Positions 1-9,486 of a stretch of DNA of 64,000 bases are shown here, piece after piece. The stretch comes from Bacteroidota bacterium. GTDB lineage: Bacteria > Bacteroidota > Ignavibacteria > Kryptoniales > JAKASW01. Both the position numbers and the translations under genes were made by a program. The number at the start of each line of letters is the position of its first letter. The first letter of the stretch is position 1. Where the stretch lies: the NCBI GenBank assembly GCA_021789975.1, contig JAJYIT010000003.1, positions 1-64,000 of the forward strand. The letters are read 5' to 3'. Below the pieces are notes generated by a model. That model was not told the DNA's origin, searched no databases, and was given only the letters and a program-made list of their open reading frames with translations.

Positions 1-90
1 AGCCTCTTCGGTTCCGAACATGCGATTGAACTCAATTAAGGATTTAGGGAAGTTCTCCATATACCGCAAGATGGCCGGATTAGCCCGCAT
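1..90 (-). mobile_element. IS1595-like transposase, N-terminus only (cut by window edge)
   Basis: Thirty codons are open from an ATG at position 90 to the left edge. The translated segment contains MENFPKSLIEFNRMFGTEEA, which resembles the start of IS1595-family (ISXO2-like) transposases, where a short helix ending in a TEEA-type motif precedes a zinc-ribbon. The zinc-ribbon and the DDE catalytic core would lie outside the window, so activity cannot be judged. The start may instead be the internal Met at residue 11. The identification rests on about 20 residues and is an inference. Confidence 0.5.
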
Positions 91-108
91 AGTCAATCCC
101 TGTATGTG

Positions 109-198
109 CTAATCGGAAAAGCATATTATATTTTGCTTTTGTAGTTCCCGGTTCTCTCTCCACCGAGCTTCTCCGACGCAGTGCACATTTAATGTCAT
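109..198 (-). other. Short ORF with a strong ribosome binding site, possible remnant of an interrupted gene
   Basis: A 29-codon ORF beginning MTLNVHCVGEARWRERNREL starts at the ATG at 198 and stops at 109. It is preceded by AGGAGG at ideal spacing, which is stronger than most sites in this window. It ends just upstream of the transposase start at 90. It could be a gene start truncated by an insertion, a leader peptide or chance. I do not recognise the peptide. Confidence 0.2.
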
Positions 199-520
199 CG
201 TCTATCCTCCTGTCACCGAGTTACAATTAAGCTCACGTTTCCACCAGCCAAGTGATCCTGATCGGTCCAATTCTCGAAATACGGGACACAGATTTCCTGG
301 CAAGTTACGATGCGAACTCTGCTTATGACCCTTCTCGATCTTGATTTCTATGTCCAACATCGATTAACTAAGCCTGGAGTGGGAAAATCAGTTTAATATT
401 CCTGACCTCGATGCATACCTTAGAGTAATCGGGGCTTTGGTCTTTCCCTCTGGTATGAGCCACTAAGTAGTAGCTTTAGCAAGAATATAGCGTCAGGGTG
501 CACAGATTGTCAAGCAGAAA
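199..520. other. Non-coding stretch, nothing recognised
   Basis: No ORF with a credible start and no repeat, palindrome or RNA gene was recognised between the short ORF and the dispersed repeat copy. Confidence 0.4.
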
Positions 521-669
521 CAAGATTGGGTAGTGGCTCAATTTCAATTCACACGTCACCCAGAACCCTGGACTGATACGCTCCAGGTCAGGCTTGTTTC
601 GGGGTCTAAAACCAGATGTTGAACCGAGTTCAACATGACGGAATACTTCAAAGTGAGCCAGTACTCAAG
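521..669. repeat. Dispersed structured repeat, copy 1 (149 bp)
   Basis: This segment aligns without gaps to 47926-48074 with about eight differences by eye. It carries an inner hairpin (CCTGGA paired with TCCAGG) inside a longer stem (ACCCAGAA against TTCGGGGT, one mismatch in this copy). A separate perfect hairpin, GTTGAAC-CGA-GTTCAAC, follows. The mismatch in this copy and the restored pairing in copy 2 suggest the fold matters or did when the element spread. No coding potential is apparent. It behaves like a REP/MITE-type intergenic element. Confidence 0.85.
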
Positions 670-944
670 ATTGATGCACACTGGGGCATGGATATCACTA
701 AAGAGCTATCCGTTTAATATATGCGGCACTGACGAATCAACTGCAATCGCCATCTCTTGAAACATTTGTCTCTTCGGGAGACATCCGCCACAGGACAATA
801 CCCCCCCTTCGGTGTTTCATGCTCTTTGCGAGGCGTCTGGCGAAGTCATCCCTTTTGGGGGGTCTAACCGGTGCCGATTGGCTACGCCCCTTCAAGTCAC
901 CCGTCATTGAGAGGAGATTGTGGTTGCCTCAAAAGAACCGGGGC
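670..944. other. Non-coding stretch with repeat-like sequence
   Basis: A plus-strand reading frame is open from 819 to 1133 but has low-complexity, non-protein-like content and runs into the inverted repeats at 945-1021. The segment around 820-850 resembles common intergenic palindromic debris rather than coding sequence. Nothing else is recognised. Confidence 0.4.
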
Positions 945-1021
945 GTCATTCCCGAATGCGTTTATCGGGAATCCATCTCTCAAAATAGAATGGATTCCCG
1001 CTTGGAGCGCGCGGGAATGAC
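945..1021. repeat. Nested perfect inverted repeats
   Basis: GTCATTCCCG at 945-954 pairs with CGGGAATGAC at 1012-1021. Inside it, CGGGAATCCAT at 966-976 pairs perfectly with ATGGATTCCCG at 990-1000. The two nested stems form a two-tier hairpin typical of dispersed intergenic palindromes found in many bacterial genomes. No second copy is seen in this window. It could act as a terminator or be a mobile palindromic unit. Confidence 0.7.
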
Positions 1022-1343
1022 AAATTGGGTGAGTTGCTTGTTGTTTTGGGACGACCCCAGAACGACCCGCGCCAGCGGGTCAGACGACGCGGCTATCCCA
1101 AACATGAAACTCGCAGACCGTACCACCAAGTAAGGGATCGCCACGCGCTGCTGGCGCAGCGCTCACGATGACAGGAGACATGTCAGGACATCGGTTCGAC
1201 CCAAGGTCGACGACTCGTCAAGCATCCGCCCACATTCTGTATCCCGGGCGGACTAAACGATGCAACCCGCGAATGCATCCGCGTCCCGACACTATAAATG
1301 TGCGCCGGGACGCGTCTGCCTGGATTGCCTCTCGTTACTTAGC
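1022..1343. other. Non-coding stretch downstream of the 1344-2018 gene
   Basis: GC-rich sequence with small palindromes, such as GACATGTC near 1180 and TCGACC..GGTCGA near 1196-1211. It lies 3' of the minus-strand gene ending at 1344 and may hold its transcription end. I see no credible gene. Confidence 0.35.
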
Positions 1344-2018
1344 CTATGCCTGCGGCGCAGGTGCCGGCGGCTTTGGTGTCGCCTTTCCTCGTGCTTTAAC
1401 TATCGACTTGAATTCCTCCAGCGCCGCCGGGTCATCTTTGAACACGGCCTTCAGGTAGCTCCGTGTCGCACTTACTGTTTCCCGAAGCTTCGCTGCTGCG
1501 GCATCCCTGATTGCCGTGGCGGCATTACGCAGTTTCTTAGCGTTCTCCTGTGCTGCTTCGGCACCGACCAGGATGGCGTAAAGATTCGACAGGTTAGTTA
1601 TGTCGTCCTGGGTCAGTCCGTTCGCAAGCAGGTCCTCGCTGTACTTCTGCACGCCGCCTGCCAGGTAAGCCAGCAAAGCTATCATGGCCTTCACCGAATT
1701 CGGCTTGTTCATACCGACTTTGAATTCCTTGAGGGTCACTTCCTTTCCAGGGAAAGCCGACTTCGCGGCGTTCTGAATTTGAGTAACGGCCCTCTCGGCA
1801 TCCTTCATCAGATCGTCCTGCTCTTTCGTCTTTTGTTCCGCTGTCATCTGTGCCGCTTTCTGGGCTGAGTTCTTGTTGACAAGATCGGCCGTGTCGGCGT
1901 GAAGCTTATCCATCTTCTGCTTGCCATCAGACCTGGCAGAGATAACATCCGGATGGTTATCTATTCCTTTCGCCAATCCTACTGCTTCATCGATTGCGTT
2001 ATCCACCTTTACAGGCAT
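1344..2018 (-). CDS. Hypothetical alanine-rich helical protein, 224 aa
   Basis: I do not recognise this family. The protein starts MPVKVDNAIDEAVGLAKGID, has no signal peptide or clear membrane segment, and is dominated by Ala, Lys, Asp and Glu in helical patterns. A short hydrophobic stretch (MIALLAYLAGG, about residues 132-142) sits in the middle, and the tail is Pro/Ala-rich (KPPAPAPQA). The ATG at 2018 is preceded by a purine-rich GGAAAGGAGAAAGGA stretch, which supports the start. It stands alone between repeat-rich regions. A small cytosolic structural or stress-related protein is possible, but the function is unknown. Confidence 0.75.
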   Translation of the reverse strand: MPVKVDNAIDEAVGLAKGIDNHPDVISARSDGKQKMDKLHADTADLVNKNSAQKAAQMTAEQKTKEQDDLMKDAERAVTQIQNAAKSAFPGKEVTLKEFKVGMNKPNSVKAMIALLAYLAGGVQKYSEDLLANGLTQDDITNLSNLYAILVGAEAAQENAKKLRNAATAIRDAAAAKLRETVSATRSYLKAVFKDDPAALEEFKSIVKARGKATPKPPAPAPQA

Positions 2019-2203
2019 ATCCTTTCTCCTTTCCTTATCCGGTCATCGTTCCCTCAGACGGGATGATTAAGTTGACTGAGACGTTAGCTCTTCCTCAAAG
2101 GAGCTGAACTGTTTAGCAATCGCTCAGGGTCGGGAATTCTACTGGTAGGAAACCTGGTCTTATGGAAACCCGCATCGCATATCACACAGGTTCTTTGCGG
2201 ATC

Positions 2204-2221
2204 AAGATGCCATGGCATCTT
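2204..2221. promoter_or_regulatory. Perfect 18-bp palindrome upstream of the 1344-2018 gene
   Basis: AAGATGCCA followed directly by TGGCATCTT forms a perfect palindrome about 185 bp upstream of the start at 2018. Symmetry with no loop is more like a dimeric-regulator operator than a hairpin terminator. No second copy was noticed, so assignment as an operator is inference. Confidence 0.35.
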
Positions 2222-2299
2222 TGCTACAATTTGACAAACAGGGACTAAAAACCAAATGAAATATAGGAAGAATCTTCAAGAGAAGATGGAGCCCTTCTC

Positions 2300-2719
2300 C
2301 GCCGTCGTGCCGCACACACCGTCAGGTCTTCGGCATCTTCGGGCGAGCCGTTCGATCCTCCCGATGAGTCTTCGGCATCCGCAGGCGAAGATTTGACAAC
2401 CTCCCGCCGATGTTTGGTAGCTACCCGTGAGCCACAGGCAACACCTGGTGAGTCATCGGCAGGACTCGGTCAACGTTTCGTAACCTCCGGTGAGCGTCCG
2501 GCACGTTCCGGCAAGTCTTTGACGGGATCCGGCAAACGTTTGGCGGCTCCCGGCGAACACTTTGAACTCATCGAAGAACTTGTCGGGAGCTCAGGCAAAT
2601 CCCAGGGAGTTCCCGGTGTGGATCCGACAACTTTCCCTCAACGCCTGGTGGTTCTCTGCGAGCGGCATGGAATCCCCCGCAATCGACAGGCCTTGGCGGA
2701 CGAACAGCCTGACCATTCG
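2300..2719. repeat. Degenerate 21-bp tandem repeat, about 20 units
   Basis: Units begin every 21 bases, for example at 2342, 2363, 2384, 2447, 2468, 2489, 2510, 2531 and 2552. An approximate pattern is GGCGAACGTTTGGCANCTCCC. The first position is usually GG and the last usually TCC or CCC; interior positions vary. Because 21 is a multiple of three, one plus-strand frame stays open and reads as heptads such as GERPARS and GKSLTGS. That frame has no ATG after the stop at 2264 and no ribosome binding site. I treat it as a non-coding minisatellite. Confidence 0.7.
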
Positions 2720-2813
2720 ACCGTTCCGCCCACTACATCGCTCTTGTCTTCCTATCCTCACCTTCCGGTGTCTTCAAGTTCTTACGTTTCTATCCTTTTA
2801 ACTTCTATCTTCT

Positions 2814-3704
2814 TCAGTAGCTTTCTTCTTTACTCGGGAATTTCCCCTTCCTGACATCATCGGCGTAGTTGAGGAATGCCTTCCGCATCTCCTCCGCGAC
2901 ATTTGCGTAGTGTCTGACAAACCTGGGCTTGAATTCCTGTGTCAATCCAACCATGTCGGCATACACAAGTATCTGCCCGTCACAACCTGCACCGGCGCCT
3001 ATCCCGATCGTCGGAATCTCCAGGCTCTTCGTCACTCGCGACGCAAGCTGTGACGGAATTTTTTCAAGGACCAGGGCAAAAGCACCTGCCCCTTCAAGCA
3101 ACTTCGCGTCTGTAAGGATCGCGGTCGCCTCTCCTTTCTCTTCACCGCGCGGCTTGTAGCCCCCGAACTTGTTTATCGATTGCGGAGTCAGACCGAGGTG
3201 TCCCATGACGGGTATCCCTATTTCGGTCATCCTTCGCACGGACTCCACTATCGGTTTGCCTCCTTCGAGCTTTACAGCGCTCGCGCCGGTCTCTTTCAAA
3301 ATTCTGCCCGCGTTCCTGATCGCTTCTTTGACGTCTACCTGGAAGCTCATGAAAGGCATATCGACAACAACCAGAGCACGCTTGACGACTCTTGCCACAA
3401 TTTTCGCGTGATAGATCATCTCTTCAAGAGTCACCGGTATCGTCGTGTCGTTCCCCTGGAACACATTGGAAAGCGAATCTCCGACGAGGATGATGTCGAG
3501 ACCCGCTTCATCGAGTATGCGAGCAGTTATCGCGTCATAGCCTGTCAGAGCCGCGATACGCTGCCCCTTCCTTTTCATCTCGGATATGGTTCGAGTAGTA
3601 ATCGCTTTCGGCTTAGACTGCGAAACGCCGTCCAGTGAGGTAGAGCCCGACTCGTTATCTGGCCCGTTACTTGCCCGCGAGCTCTCGGAAACTTTTGGTG
3701 ACAT
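2814..3704 (-). CDS. panB: 3-methyl-2-oxobutanoate hydroxymethyltransferase (PanB)
   Basis: PanB converts 2-oxoisovalerate and methylene-THF to ketopantoate in pantothenate/CoA synthesis, in the cytosol. Family signatures are clear: [33 protein letters not shown] (metal-binding Asp), [16 protein letters not shown] and [21 protein letters not shown] set the start at the ATG at 3704 because AAAGGAG lies six bases upstream. The ATG at 3725 lacks this, and even from 3704 there is a low-complexity N-terminal extension of about 35 residues before the usual PanB start. It is the last gene after lpxA and the lipoate ligase. No panC or panD is nearby. Confidence 0.95.
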   Translation of the reverse strand: MSPKVSESSRASNGPDNESGSTSLDGVSQSKPKAITTRTISEMKRKGQRIAALTGYDAITARILDEAGLDIILVGDSLSNVFQGNDTTIPVTLEEMIYHAKIVARVVKRALVVVDMPFMSFQVDVKEAIRNAGRILKETGASAVKLEGGKPIVESVRRMTEIGIPVMGHLGLTPQSINKFGGYKPRGEEKGEATAILTDAKLLEGAGAFALVLEKIPSQLASRVTKSLEIPTIGIGAGAGCDGQILVYADMVGLTQEFKPRFVRHYANVAEEMRKAFLNYADDVRKGKFPSKEESY

Positions 3705-3771
3705 AAACGACTCCTTTCTAATCAATTGACGCGCCCGATATCTTCTGCTTCCATCATCCGGAAACTTCTGC

Positions 3772-4572
3772 TTACTGCTGTGCGGAAGTTTTACTCGATT
3801 CCACAGGGATCATCGATCCGGCATAAGGCTCACATTCTGCATCGAAGCTTCTCTCAAACCCTGACTCGATGGCACGAATGACGCTTTCAACATCAGCCTG
3901 TCTTCCAAGAATCTCATTCAGGGTTGTGGTGTGCGCAGCGAGGTCGTCCCGCGTCTTCACTCTTGTGTCCTCATTCACGGCAAGATAGTCGACAATCCGT
4001 TTATGAAAGTCTCCGATAAGTATCGAGCCGTGCTGAAGGAGAATTTCTCCGAACCTGCGCTGGGCACTGCCAACCAATTTCTTTCCGTGGTATTCAACTT
4101 CAAAGATCGCGGAAGTGGAAAAACATGGGATGGTTGCAGGGTCGTGGAAAAGCTTACGGAAGTCGGCCGAACTTTTCGACAGCTCGAAGTCAACGCCGAA
4201 TGTACGCAGCCCGTCAACGAGCGCCCCGCTGATCATGTTATAACTTTCTATCACGGATAAGCCGCCCGTCTCCATAACTACCGAATAAGTCAGCTCTTCG
4301 GCGTGCAGGACGGCTTTGCCCCCCGTCGGTCGTCGGACTATGTCAATGCCGTCGCGTTTGGCCGCCAAGACGTCGATGTCCGACTCGGCTTGATTCCTGC
4401 CAATAGAAATACAATACGGTTTCCATTCATAGAAACGCAGGATCGGCACAGAAGTCTGGCTACGTTCCAGCCTTCCACGAAACCGATTCACCAGTTGAAG
4501 ATCAAACCGCATATTGAATTGCCCATCTCGTTCACCGGTGTACATGCTCAGCCAGCGACGGGCACCGCTCAT
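3772..4572 (-). CDS. Lipoate-protein ligase A / octanoyltransferase family
   Basis: The enzyme attaches lipoyl or octanoyl groups to E2 and GcvH-type proteins. The biotin/lipoate-ligase core is visible: the acyl-binding loop [19 protein letters not shown] and the catalytic-lysine segment KLVGSAQRR followed by LLQHGSILI. At 266 aa it lacks the C-terminal accessory domain of E. coli LplA (338 aa). It is closer in size to LipM/LplJ-type enzymes, so ligase and octanoyltransferase activity cannot be separated by reading. Its ATG overlaps the lpxA stop by four bases (ATGA), implying translational coupling to the lipid A genes. Confidence 0.85.
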   Translation of the reverse strand: MSGARRWLSMYTGERDGQFNMRFDLQLVNRFRGRLERSQTSVPILRFYEWKPYCISIGRNQAESDIDVLAAKRDGIDIVRRPTGGKAVLHAEELTYSVVMETGGLSVIESYNMISGALVDGLRTFGVDFELSKSSADFRKLFHDPATIPCFSTSAIFEVEYHGKKLVGSAQRRFGEILLQHGSILIGDFHKRIVDYLAVNEDTRVKTRDDLAAHTTTLNEILGRQADVESVIRAIESGFERSFDAECEPYAGSMIPVESSKTSAQQ

Positions 4573-5348
4573 GAGGCAGCCCTGATAATTCCGCGGGAGG
4601 AAGACTTCACGAATTCAGCCATGACGGAAGCTTCGTGGCAGTGTGGAAACTCATTTTCAATCTTCTTCACAGCCTCACTAAACATCAGACCGGAAGAGTA
4701 CAAAACCCGGTAAGCTTCCTGGATGGATTCGATCTGTTCCCGACTGAATCCCCTTCTGCGGAGACCGACAATGTTCACCCCCTCGTACTTAAGGGGGTCG
4801 CGCCCTGCAAGCACATACGGAGGCACATCCTGTGTGACTCTTAGGCCACCGCCGACCATCGCATGACTTCCGATCTTCACAAATTGGTGGATCGGCGTCA
4901 GCCCGCCAATCGTCACCCAGTCGCCGAGAGTAACGTGCCCTGCAAGTGTAACAACGTTCGCAAGTATGCAGTGATTTCCCACTATGCAATCGTGCGCGAC
5001 GTGGACGTTGGCCATGAGCAGGCAGTCACTCCCGATCGTCGTGTTCCCCGTTTCCGCCGTACCACGATGCAACGTACAGTACTCTCGGACAACAGTGTTG
5101 GCGCCGATCACGAGGGTCGTGACTTCGCCCGCATATTTGAGATCCTGAGGTGCGTTAGAGATTACTGCACCATGATGGACCACACAGTTCTTGCCGATGC
5201 GTGCGCCGTTCGCGATATAAGCCGAACTTCCGATCTTGCATCCGTCGCCTATCACCACATCGTCTTCCACCACGGTGAACGGACCGATCTGCACATCACT
5301 TCCCAGGCTCGCCTTTGAACTTACAACCGCTCTCGAATCTATTGTCAT
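4569..5348 (-). CDS. lpxA: Acyl-[ACP]-UDP-N-acetylglucosamine O-acyltransferase (LpxA)
   Basis: LpxA catalyses the first acylation of UDP-GlcNAc in lipid A synthesis. The protein is a left-handed beta-helix of hexapeptide repeats with the typical NAPQDLKYAGE segment, the catalytic-His region HVAHDCIVGNHC and a C-terminal helical domain. I choose the ATG at 5348 (MTIDSRAVVSS), giving 259 aa as usual for the family. The longer frame from 5435 adds a non-homologous Cys-containing tail. It follows lpxC-fabZ with a gap of about 240 bases and is coupled to the lipoate ligase. Confidence 0.95.
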   Translation of the reverse strand: MTIDSRAVVSSKASLGSDVQIGPFTVVEDDVVIGDGCKIGSSAYIANGARIGKNCVVHHGAVISNAPQDLKYAGEVTTLVIGANTVVREYCTLHRGTAETGNTTIGSDCLLMANVHVAHDCIVGNHCILANVVTLAGHVTLGDWVTIGGLTPIHQFVKIGSHAMVGGGLRVTQDVPPYVLAGRDPLKYEGVNIVGLRRRGFSREQIESIQEAYRVLYSSGLMFSEAVKKIENEFPHCHEASVMAEFVKSSSRGIIRAAS

Positions 5349-5591
5349 ATAGAAAGCACCTGATAATGAATGGGAACCAGAGATGTTGGCACAGTCGAGG
5401 CAACCGGCTTGCAACCCCGAAAGGCTCGAAAACACGTCGAGAACCTTGTCGATTGCGAAGAGATTTCTGAAGCGCGGTCTCGCAGCTCAATTGCATTGTA
5501 AATCGAAGCAGTCAAACTGCCAGCATCTTGCCCGGCCGGCATTTCTTCAAAAGACTTGAAGTTCAACCCTCTCCCCCCTATTTGCAGTTTG

Positions 5592-7016
5592 TTATTTGAC
5601 ATCCGACATTTGTGATTTGCTATCTGTTTCCACAATGGCAGCGGTCATCTCGGCCTCAGCTACCAGCGTGCCATCTACGAAAGCTTTACCGCTCATAGTT
5701 GCGATCTTGCTTCGCCTTGAGACCAATTCCAACTGCATAACGAGCTGATCACCCGGGAGGACGGTCTTTCTGAACTTCACATTGTTCATCGACATAAAGT
5801 AGACAAGTTTCCCATCAGGGTTCTCCATACCATTGAGCAGCAGGATTCCGCCTGTCTGTGCCATGGCTTCGACGATCAGAACGCCGGGCATGACCGGTTT
5901 TCCGGGAAAGTGTCCCTGGAAAAAGGGCTCGTTCCCGGAAACATTCTTGATGCCGACGACCCTCTCGTCCAGCTTGAAGTCGACGATTTTATCTACAAGA
6001 AGGAAAGGATAGCGGTGCGGAAGAATCCTGCGGATCGCCTCATTGTCGAAGATTACGCCCGCCGTCTTTGTGAACTGGAACTTCTTGACAATTTTCTTCT
6101 GCTGATAAAGCTTTCGGATTTTTCTTGCAAACTCGACATTGTGAGGGTGTCCGGGTCTGGCGGCGAGAATCTGCGCCTTCATCGGGGCACCAACCAGGGC
6201 AAGGTCCCCGAGCAAATCGAGAAGCTTGTGGCGTGCCGGCTCATTCTTGTAACGGAGGGTCCTGTCGTTTAGAACACCAGTGGAACCGAGAATGACGGAA
6301 CCGTTTATGCCCAGTTTCCCGGCCAGTTTCTTTAACTCCGCAGGTTCCATCTCATCATCTACAATGACAATGGCATTATCTAGATTTCCACCCTTGATGA
6401 GGCCCTGCTCGCGAAGCATCTCCACTTCTTTGAGAAAGCAAAACGTCCTCGCCGAAGCGAAGTCCTTCACAAACTCGTCTTCCAGGGAGAAGAGTCCGCT
6501 ATGCTGACTTCCAAGCGCGGGGTTCTTGTAGTCAATCATTATCGTGATTCTAAAGTCGTCAAGAGGAAGCGCGACCATTTGAGCTTCCTTCTTCTCATCG
6601 AGGTACTCTACGGTCTGGTCTATGATAAGATAATCTTTCGGTGCATCCTGGACTGCGAAGCCGGCTTTCTGAAGCACTTCCACGAAAGGGATTGCGCTAC
6701 CGTCTCCCACCGGCGGCTCCGGTGCATTGAGCTCTACGACAACGTTGTCGATCTCAAGCCCGGCAAGGGCTGCCAACACGTGCTCGACGGTGTGGACCTT
6801 CACGTCACCAATTCCGAGCGTCGTACCCCGCGACACATCGACGACATAATCTGCAAGGGCAGGAATTTCAGGGTTGCCGCCCACATCGCTGCGCCGGAAT
6901 GTTATGCCGTGGTTTTCCGGGGCGGGCAAGAAACTCACGGTCGATTCGAAACCCGTGTGCAAACCCACCCCCGAAAGTGAAACTCTATCTGCAATGGTAC
7001 GCTGTTGAACAAGCAT
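5592..7016 (-). CDS. lpxC/fabZ: Bifunctional LpxC deacetylase / FabZ dehydratase fusion
   Basis: Residues 1 to about 310 are LpxC, the zinc deacetylase that commits UDP-acyl-GlcNAc to lipid [11 protein letters not shown] and [10 protein letters not shown] carry zinc and catalytic residues. Residues from about 320 to 474 are FabZ, the 3-hydroxyacyl-ACP dehydratase, with [14 protein letters not shown] and the catalytic [20 protein letters not shown]. The fusion is characteristic of Bacteroidota/Chlorobiota and is a main taxonomic clue here. AAGGAG precedes the ATG at about 11 bases. The last residues ([11 protein letters not shown]) look like an untidy extension. Confidence 0.97.
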   Translation of the reverse strand: MLVQQRTIADRVSLSGVGLHTGFESTVSFLPAPENHGITFRRSDVGGNPEIPALADYVVDVSRGTTLGIGDVKVHTVEHVLAALAGLEIDNVVVELNAPEPPVGDGSAIPFVEVLQKAGFAVQDAPKDYLIIDQTVEYLDEKKEAQMVALPLDDFRITIMIDYKNPALGSQHSGLFSLEDEFVKDFASARTFCFLKEVEMLREQGLIKGGNLDNAIVIVDDEMEPAELKKLAGKLGINGSVILGSTGVLNDRTLRYKNEPARHKLLDLLGDLALVGAPMKAQILAARPGHPHNVEFARKIRKLYQQKKIVKKFQFTKTAGVIFDNEAIRRILPHRYPFLLVDKIVDFKLDERVVGIKNVSGNEPFFQGHFPGKPVMPGVLIVEAMAQTGGILLLNGMENPDGKLVYFMSMNNVKFRKTVLPGDQLVMQLELVSRRSKIATMSGKAFVDGTLVAEAEMTAAIVETDSKSQMSDVK

Positions 7017-7191
7017 CTATATGGTCACTCCTTGTTTTCGTACTGTCCTGTTTTCAACAACTCCTGATCCTAAAGAAATCTCTTAACCGCCAGGAACGAC
7101 TGCAAATTATTCTGAATGTGACAACTTTATGTGCCTTTGCGGTCTTCCCGGCGTGTACGAATCTTATTCCTACGGTAGCTCAACCGGAAGA

Positions 7192-8226
7192 CTACTCATC
7201 GCCTTTCAATCTCTTGACTTCATGCTGCAGCGTCGTGAACTCCTGAATTATTTTCGGCAACATCCTAACCGCGGCATCGATCCTCTTCGCCTCATGGATC
7301 TCTTTGGCGGGGGAACCAAAATAGAGAGTACCGGGATCTTTGATAGATTTAGAAATCCCTGATTGTGCCCCGATGGAGGTATTGTCGGCAATCTCCAGGT
7401 GTCCGGCGAATCCCACCTGCCCGGCAATCATACAGTTCTTCCCGATCTTCGTGCTCCCGGAGATTCCAGTTTGAGCAGCAATGACGGTATTTGCTCCGAT
7501 AACAACGTTGTGTGCAACCTGAACCAGGTTGTCGATTTTACAGCCGCGGCAAATCTTCGTTTCTCCCAGAGTGGCGCGATCGACCGAGCAGTTGGAGCCT
7601 ATTTCTACATCATCTTCGATCTCGACAATGCCGAGCTGGGGAATCTTCTCGTAAGTCCCGTCCCCTTTCGGCGCAAATCCAAACCCGTCGCTTCCAATAA
7701 CAGTTCCGCTGTGAATTGTCACACCGCTGCCGATTTTACAGCCGCGGTATACAGTCACATTAGGATAAATTGTCGATCTTTCGCCGATGACCACGTCTTC
7801 GCCGAGCACGACATGGTCGGCAAGCGCGGTGCCGTCCCCGACTCTTGCACCTGCATTCACGCTTACGAAAGGTCCGACTCTCACACTTTTTCCGAGCGAT
7901 GCAGCAGGCGAAACGTAAGCGGTCGGATGGACTCCTTCGGGGACCGGTTCCGCGGCCGGGAGCATCTTCCTGAGCGCGAAAACAAAGGACACATACGGAT
8001 CCTTCGCACGCAGGAGAACGATATCGCGCCTGTCCGTCCTGAATTCCTCCGACACGATGAGTGCGGAGGCCCGCGTCGTCGCAACATATTTCGCGTATTT
8101 CTGATTTGCGAGAAACGATATGTCGCCCGGTCCGGCTTCTTCGATTTTTCCAATCCCCGAGATTTCCAGGTCGGCGTTGCCTTCGACCTTAGCTCCGATT
8201 ACCGCAGCTACCTCGGAGACTTTCAT
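7192..8226 (-). CDS. lpxD: UDP-3-O-(3-hydroxyacyl)glucosamine N-acyltransferase (LpxD)
   Basis: LpxD adds the second acyl chain in lipid A synthesis. At 344 aa it has the N-terminal uridine-binding domain ([20 protein letters not shown] and [13 protein letters not shown]). A hexapeptide beta-helix follows, including the catalytic-His segment [20 protein letters not shown] and [13 protein letters not shown]. The start codon overlaps the upstream ompH stop (TAATG), showing tight coupling in the bamA-ompH-ompH-lpxD order. A gap of about 175 bases separates it from lpxC-fabZ. Confidence 0.96.
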   Translation of the reverse strand: MKVSEVAAVIGAKVEGNADLEISGIGKIEEAGPGDISFLANQKYAKYVATTRASALIVSEEFRTDRRDIVLLRAKDPYVSFVFALRKMLPAAEPVPEGVHPTAYVSPAASLGKSVRVGPFVSVNAGARVGDGTALADHVVLGEDVVIGERSTIYPNVTVYRGCKIGSGVTIHSGTVIGSDGFGFAPKGDGTYEKIPQLGIVEIEDDVEIGSNCSVDRATLGETKICRGCKIDNLVQVAHNVVIGANTVIAAQTGISGSTKIGKNCMIAGQVGFAGHLEIADNTSIGAQSGISKSIKDPGTLYFGSPAKEIHEAKRIDAAVRMLPKIIQEFTTLQHEVKRLKGDE

Positions 8227-8882
8227 TAATGTATGCTGGGCTGCTGTGTCGGCTGCCCTGGGGGCGGAGTAGTCGGAGTGGTAGTCGGCGGCATCGGTCG
8301 AGGCTGAGTCGGGTTCATTGTCGGCGAAGTCTGAGTTCCCGGCAGAGCATTCGTCGGAATCTTCAACTCATCGAGAACCTGCTGAGTAACATCGTACTTG
8401 TCGCTCGCAAACATCAGTAAGATTTGGCCGCTCTTATCGAAGATATAGTCGTAACCGTCTTTCTTCGCGACTGCATCGATAGCGTTCAGGACTTGCTCCT
8501 GAACGGGGCGCATTATGGCGTTCTGCTGCTGGTAAAGGTCGCCGTGTTCGCCGAATCTTCTGTTCCTCAAATCGACGATTTGCTTCTGCATGTCCGCCAA
8601 TTTTTGCTCTTCCTGCACACGCGCCTGTTCAGGAAGTATGAGTCTCCGCTTTTGGTAATCACTGGCTTCCTGCTGAAACTGGCTTTGAAGCTTGTTGATC
8701 TCGCCCTGCCATTGGGCTACCAGACCGTCAAGTTTCGTTTGAGCCTCAAGTGCGGCGGGAAACTTCTTCATTATTTCCTGCGAGTCTATCCAGCCTACTT
8801 TTTGTTGTGCCGACGCGCTCACGGCCGAAGCCAGAACGACGGCACCCATAGCCAGCCATAGCCCGAGTCTTCTTGCCTTCAT
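8226..8882 (-). CDS. OmpH/Skp-family periplasmic chaperone, first of two by strand position from lpxD
   Basis: Skp-like proteins escort unfolded outer-membrane proteins in the periplasm. A signal peptide (about residues 1-26, ending SASAQ) precedes the [20 protein letters not shown] motif, a long Gln/Lys-rich coiled coil and the [17 protein letters not shown] segment typical of OmpH. The C-terminal 40 residues are unusual for the family: Pro/Thr-rich ([20 protein letters not shown]). It lies six bases downstream of the second ompH copy, so the pair probably arose by tandem duplication. Confidence 0.92.
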   Translation of the reverse strand: MKARRLGLWLAMGAVVLASAVSASAQQKVGWIDSQEIMKKFPAALEAQTKLDGLVAQWQGEINKLQSQFQQEASDYQKRRLILPEQARVQEEQKLADMQKQIVDLRNRRFGEHGDLYQQQNAIMRPVQEQVLNAIDAVAKKDGYDYIFDKSGQILLMFASDKYDVTQQVLDELKIPTNALPGTQTSPTMNPTQPRPMPPTTTPTTPPPGQPTQQPSIH

Positions 8883-8888
8883 CTTAGA

Positions 8889-9440
8889 TCACTGTCCTTG
8901 TCTCGTTAGTATATCTAGTACCTTGTAAGTAAGATCATAATCCGGATTGGCATAAAGGACGACCGCCAGGTCCTGCCTTTTGTCCAACACATATTGCATC
9001 CCCTGCGTCTTTGCCACCTGCGCGATAACTCCATAGACCTTATCACGGATCGGCTTCAATAATTTCTCGCGCGTTTGATCCAGCTCTCCTCCCTGGCCGA
9101 CTTTTTCCTGACGGTACTGGAGGATCTGCTGTTGAAGATTATTGATTTCCTGTTGCGCCTGCTGTTTTGCCTGGTCGGTCATCATTGTAGCCTGCTTCGT
9201 GTAAGAGTCAACCTTGGCTTGATAGTCCTGGCTCATCTGGTTGACGGTATCGCTCCACGCCTTCATCAACGCATCTAATTTCCTCTGTGCAGCCTGTGCT
9301 TCCGGCAGTTGATTCAATATTGTTTCAGAATTAACGTATCCGATCTTCACACTCGGATCCTTCGGGGAAACCGCAAACATGAAGCCCAGTGCGGACAGGA
9401 TGATCGCGGCAGAAAGCAAAACTATCGATCTTTCTTTCAC
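8889..9440 (-). CDS. OmpH/Skp-family periplasmic chaperone, second copy
   Basis: 183 aa with an N-terminal hydrophobic signal or anchor (SIVLLSAAIILSALGFMFAV), the KIGYVNSETILNQLPEAQAAQ motif, a Gln-rich coiled coil and a C-terminal MQYVLDKRQDLAVVLYANPDYDL-type end (seen as consecutive short segments). Skp proteins trimerise through the coiled coil. It sits between bamA and the other ompH, as in many Bacteroidota, and supplies chaperone capacity to the BAM pathway. Confidence 0.92.
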   Translation of the reverse strand: MKERSIVLLSAAIILSALGFMFAVSPKDPSVKIGYVNSETILNQLPEAQAAQRKLDALMKAWSDTVNQMSQDYQAKVDSYTKQATMMTDQAKQQAQQEINNLQQQILQYRQEKVGQGGELDQTREKLLKPIRDKVYGVIAQVAKTQGMQYVLDKRQDLAVVLYANPDYDLTYKVLDILTRQGQ

Positions 9441-9486
9441 TGCTTACCTCTTATTTTGTTATGAGTAAAATTAGCAACTTGGGAGC

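Noticed and set aside
819-1133. Plus-strand frame of 104 codons
   Set aside because: It runs across nested inverted repeats and has no protein-like features.
2300-2719. CRISPR array
   Set aside because: There is no alternation of identical repeats with unique spacers; every 21-bp unit is degenerate.
2393-2854. Plus-strand frame with heptad peptides (GERPARS, GKSLTGS) as a protein-coding gene
   Set aside because: It stays open because the 21-bp repeat is a multiple of three; it has only a TTG start, no ribosome site and no recognisable fold.
7080-7160. Possible intergenic repeat remnant (TTAACCGCCAGG..CTTTGCGGT) between lpxD and lpxC-fabZ
   Set aside because: It resembles common intergenic repeats but no second copy is present in the window.
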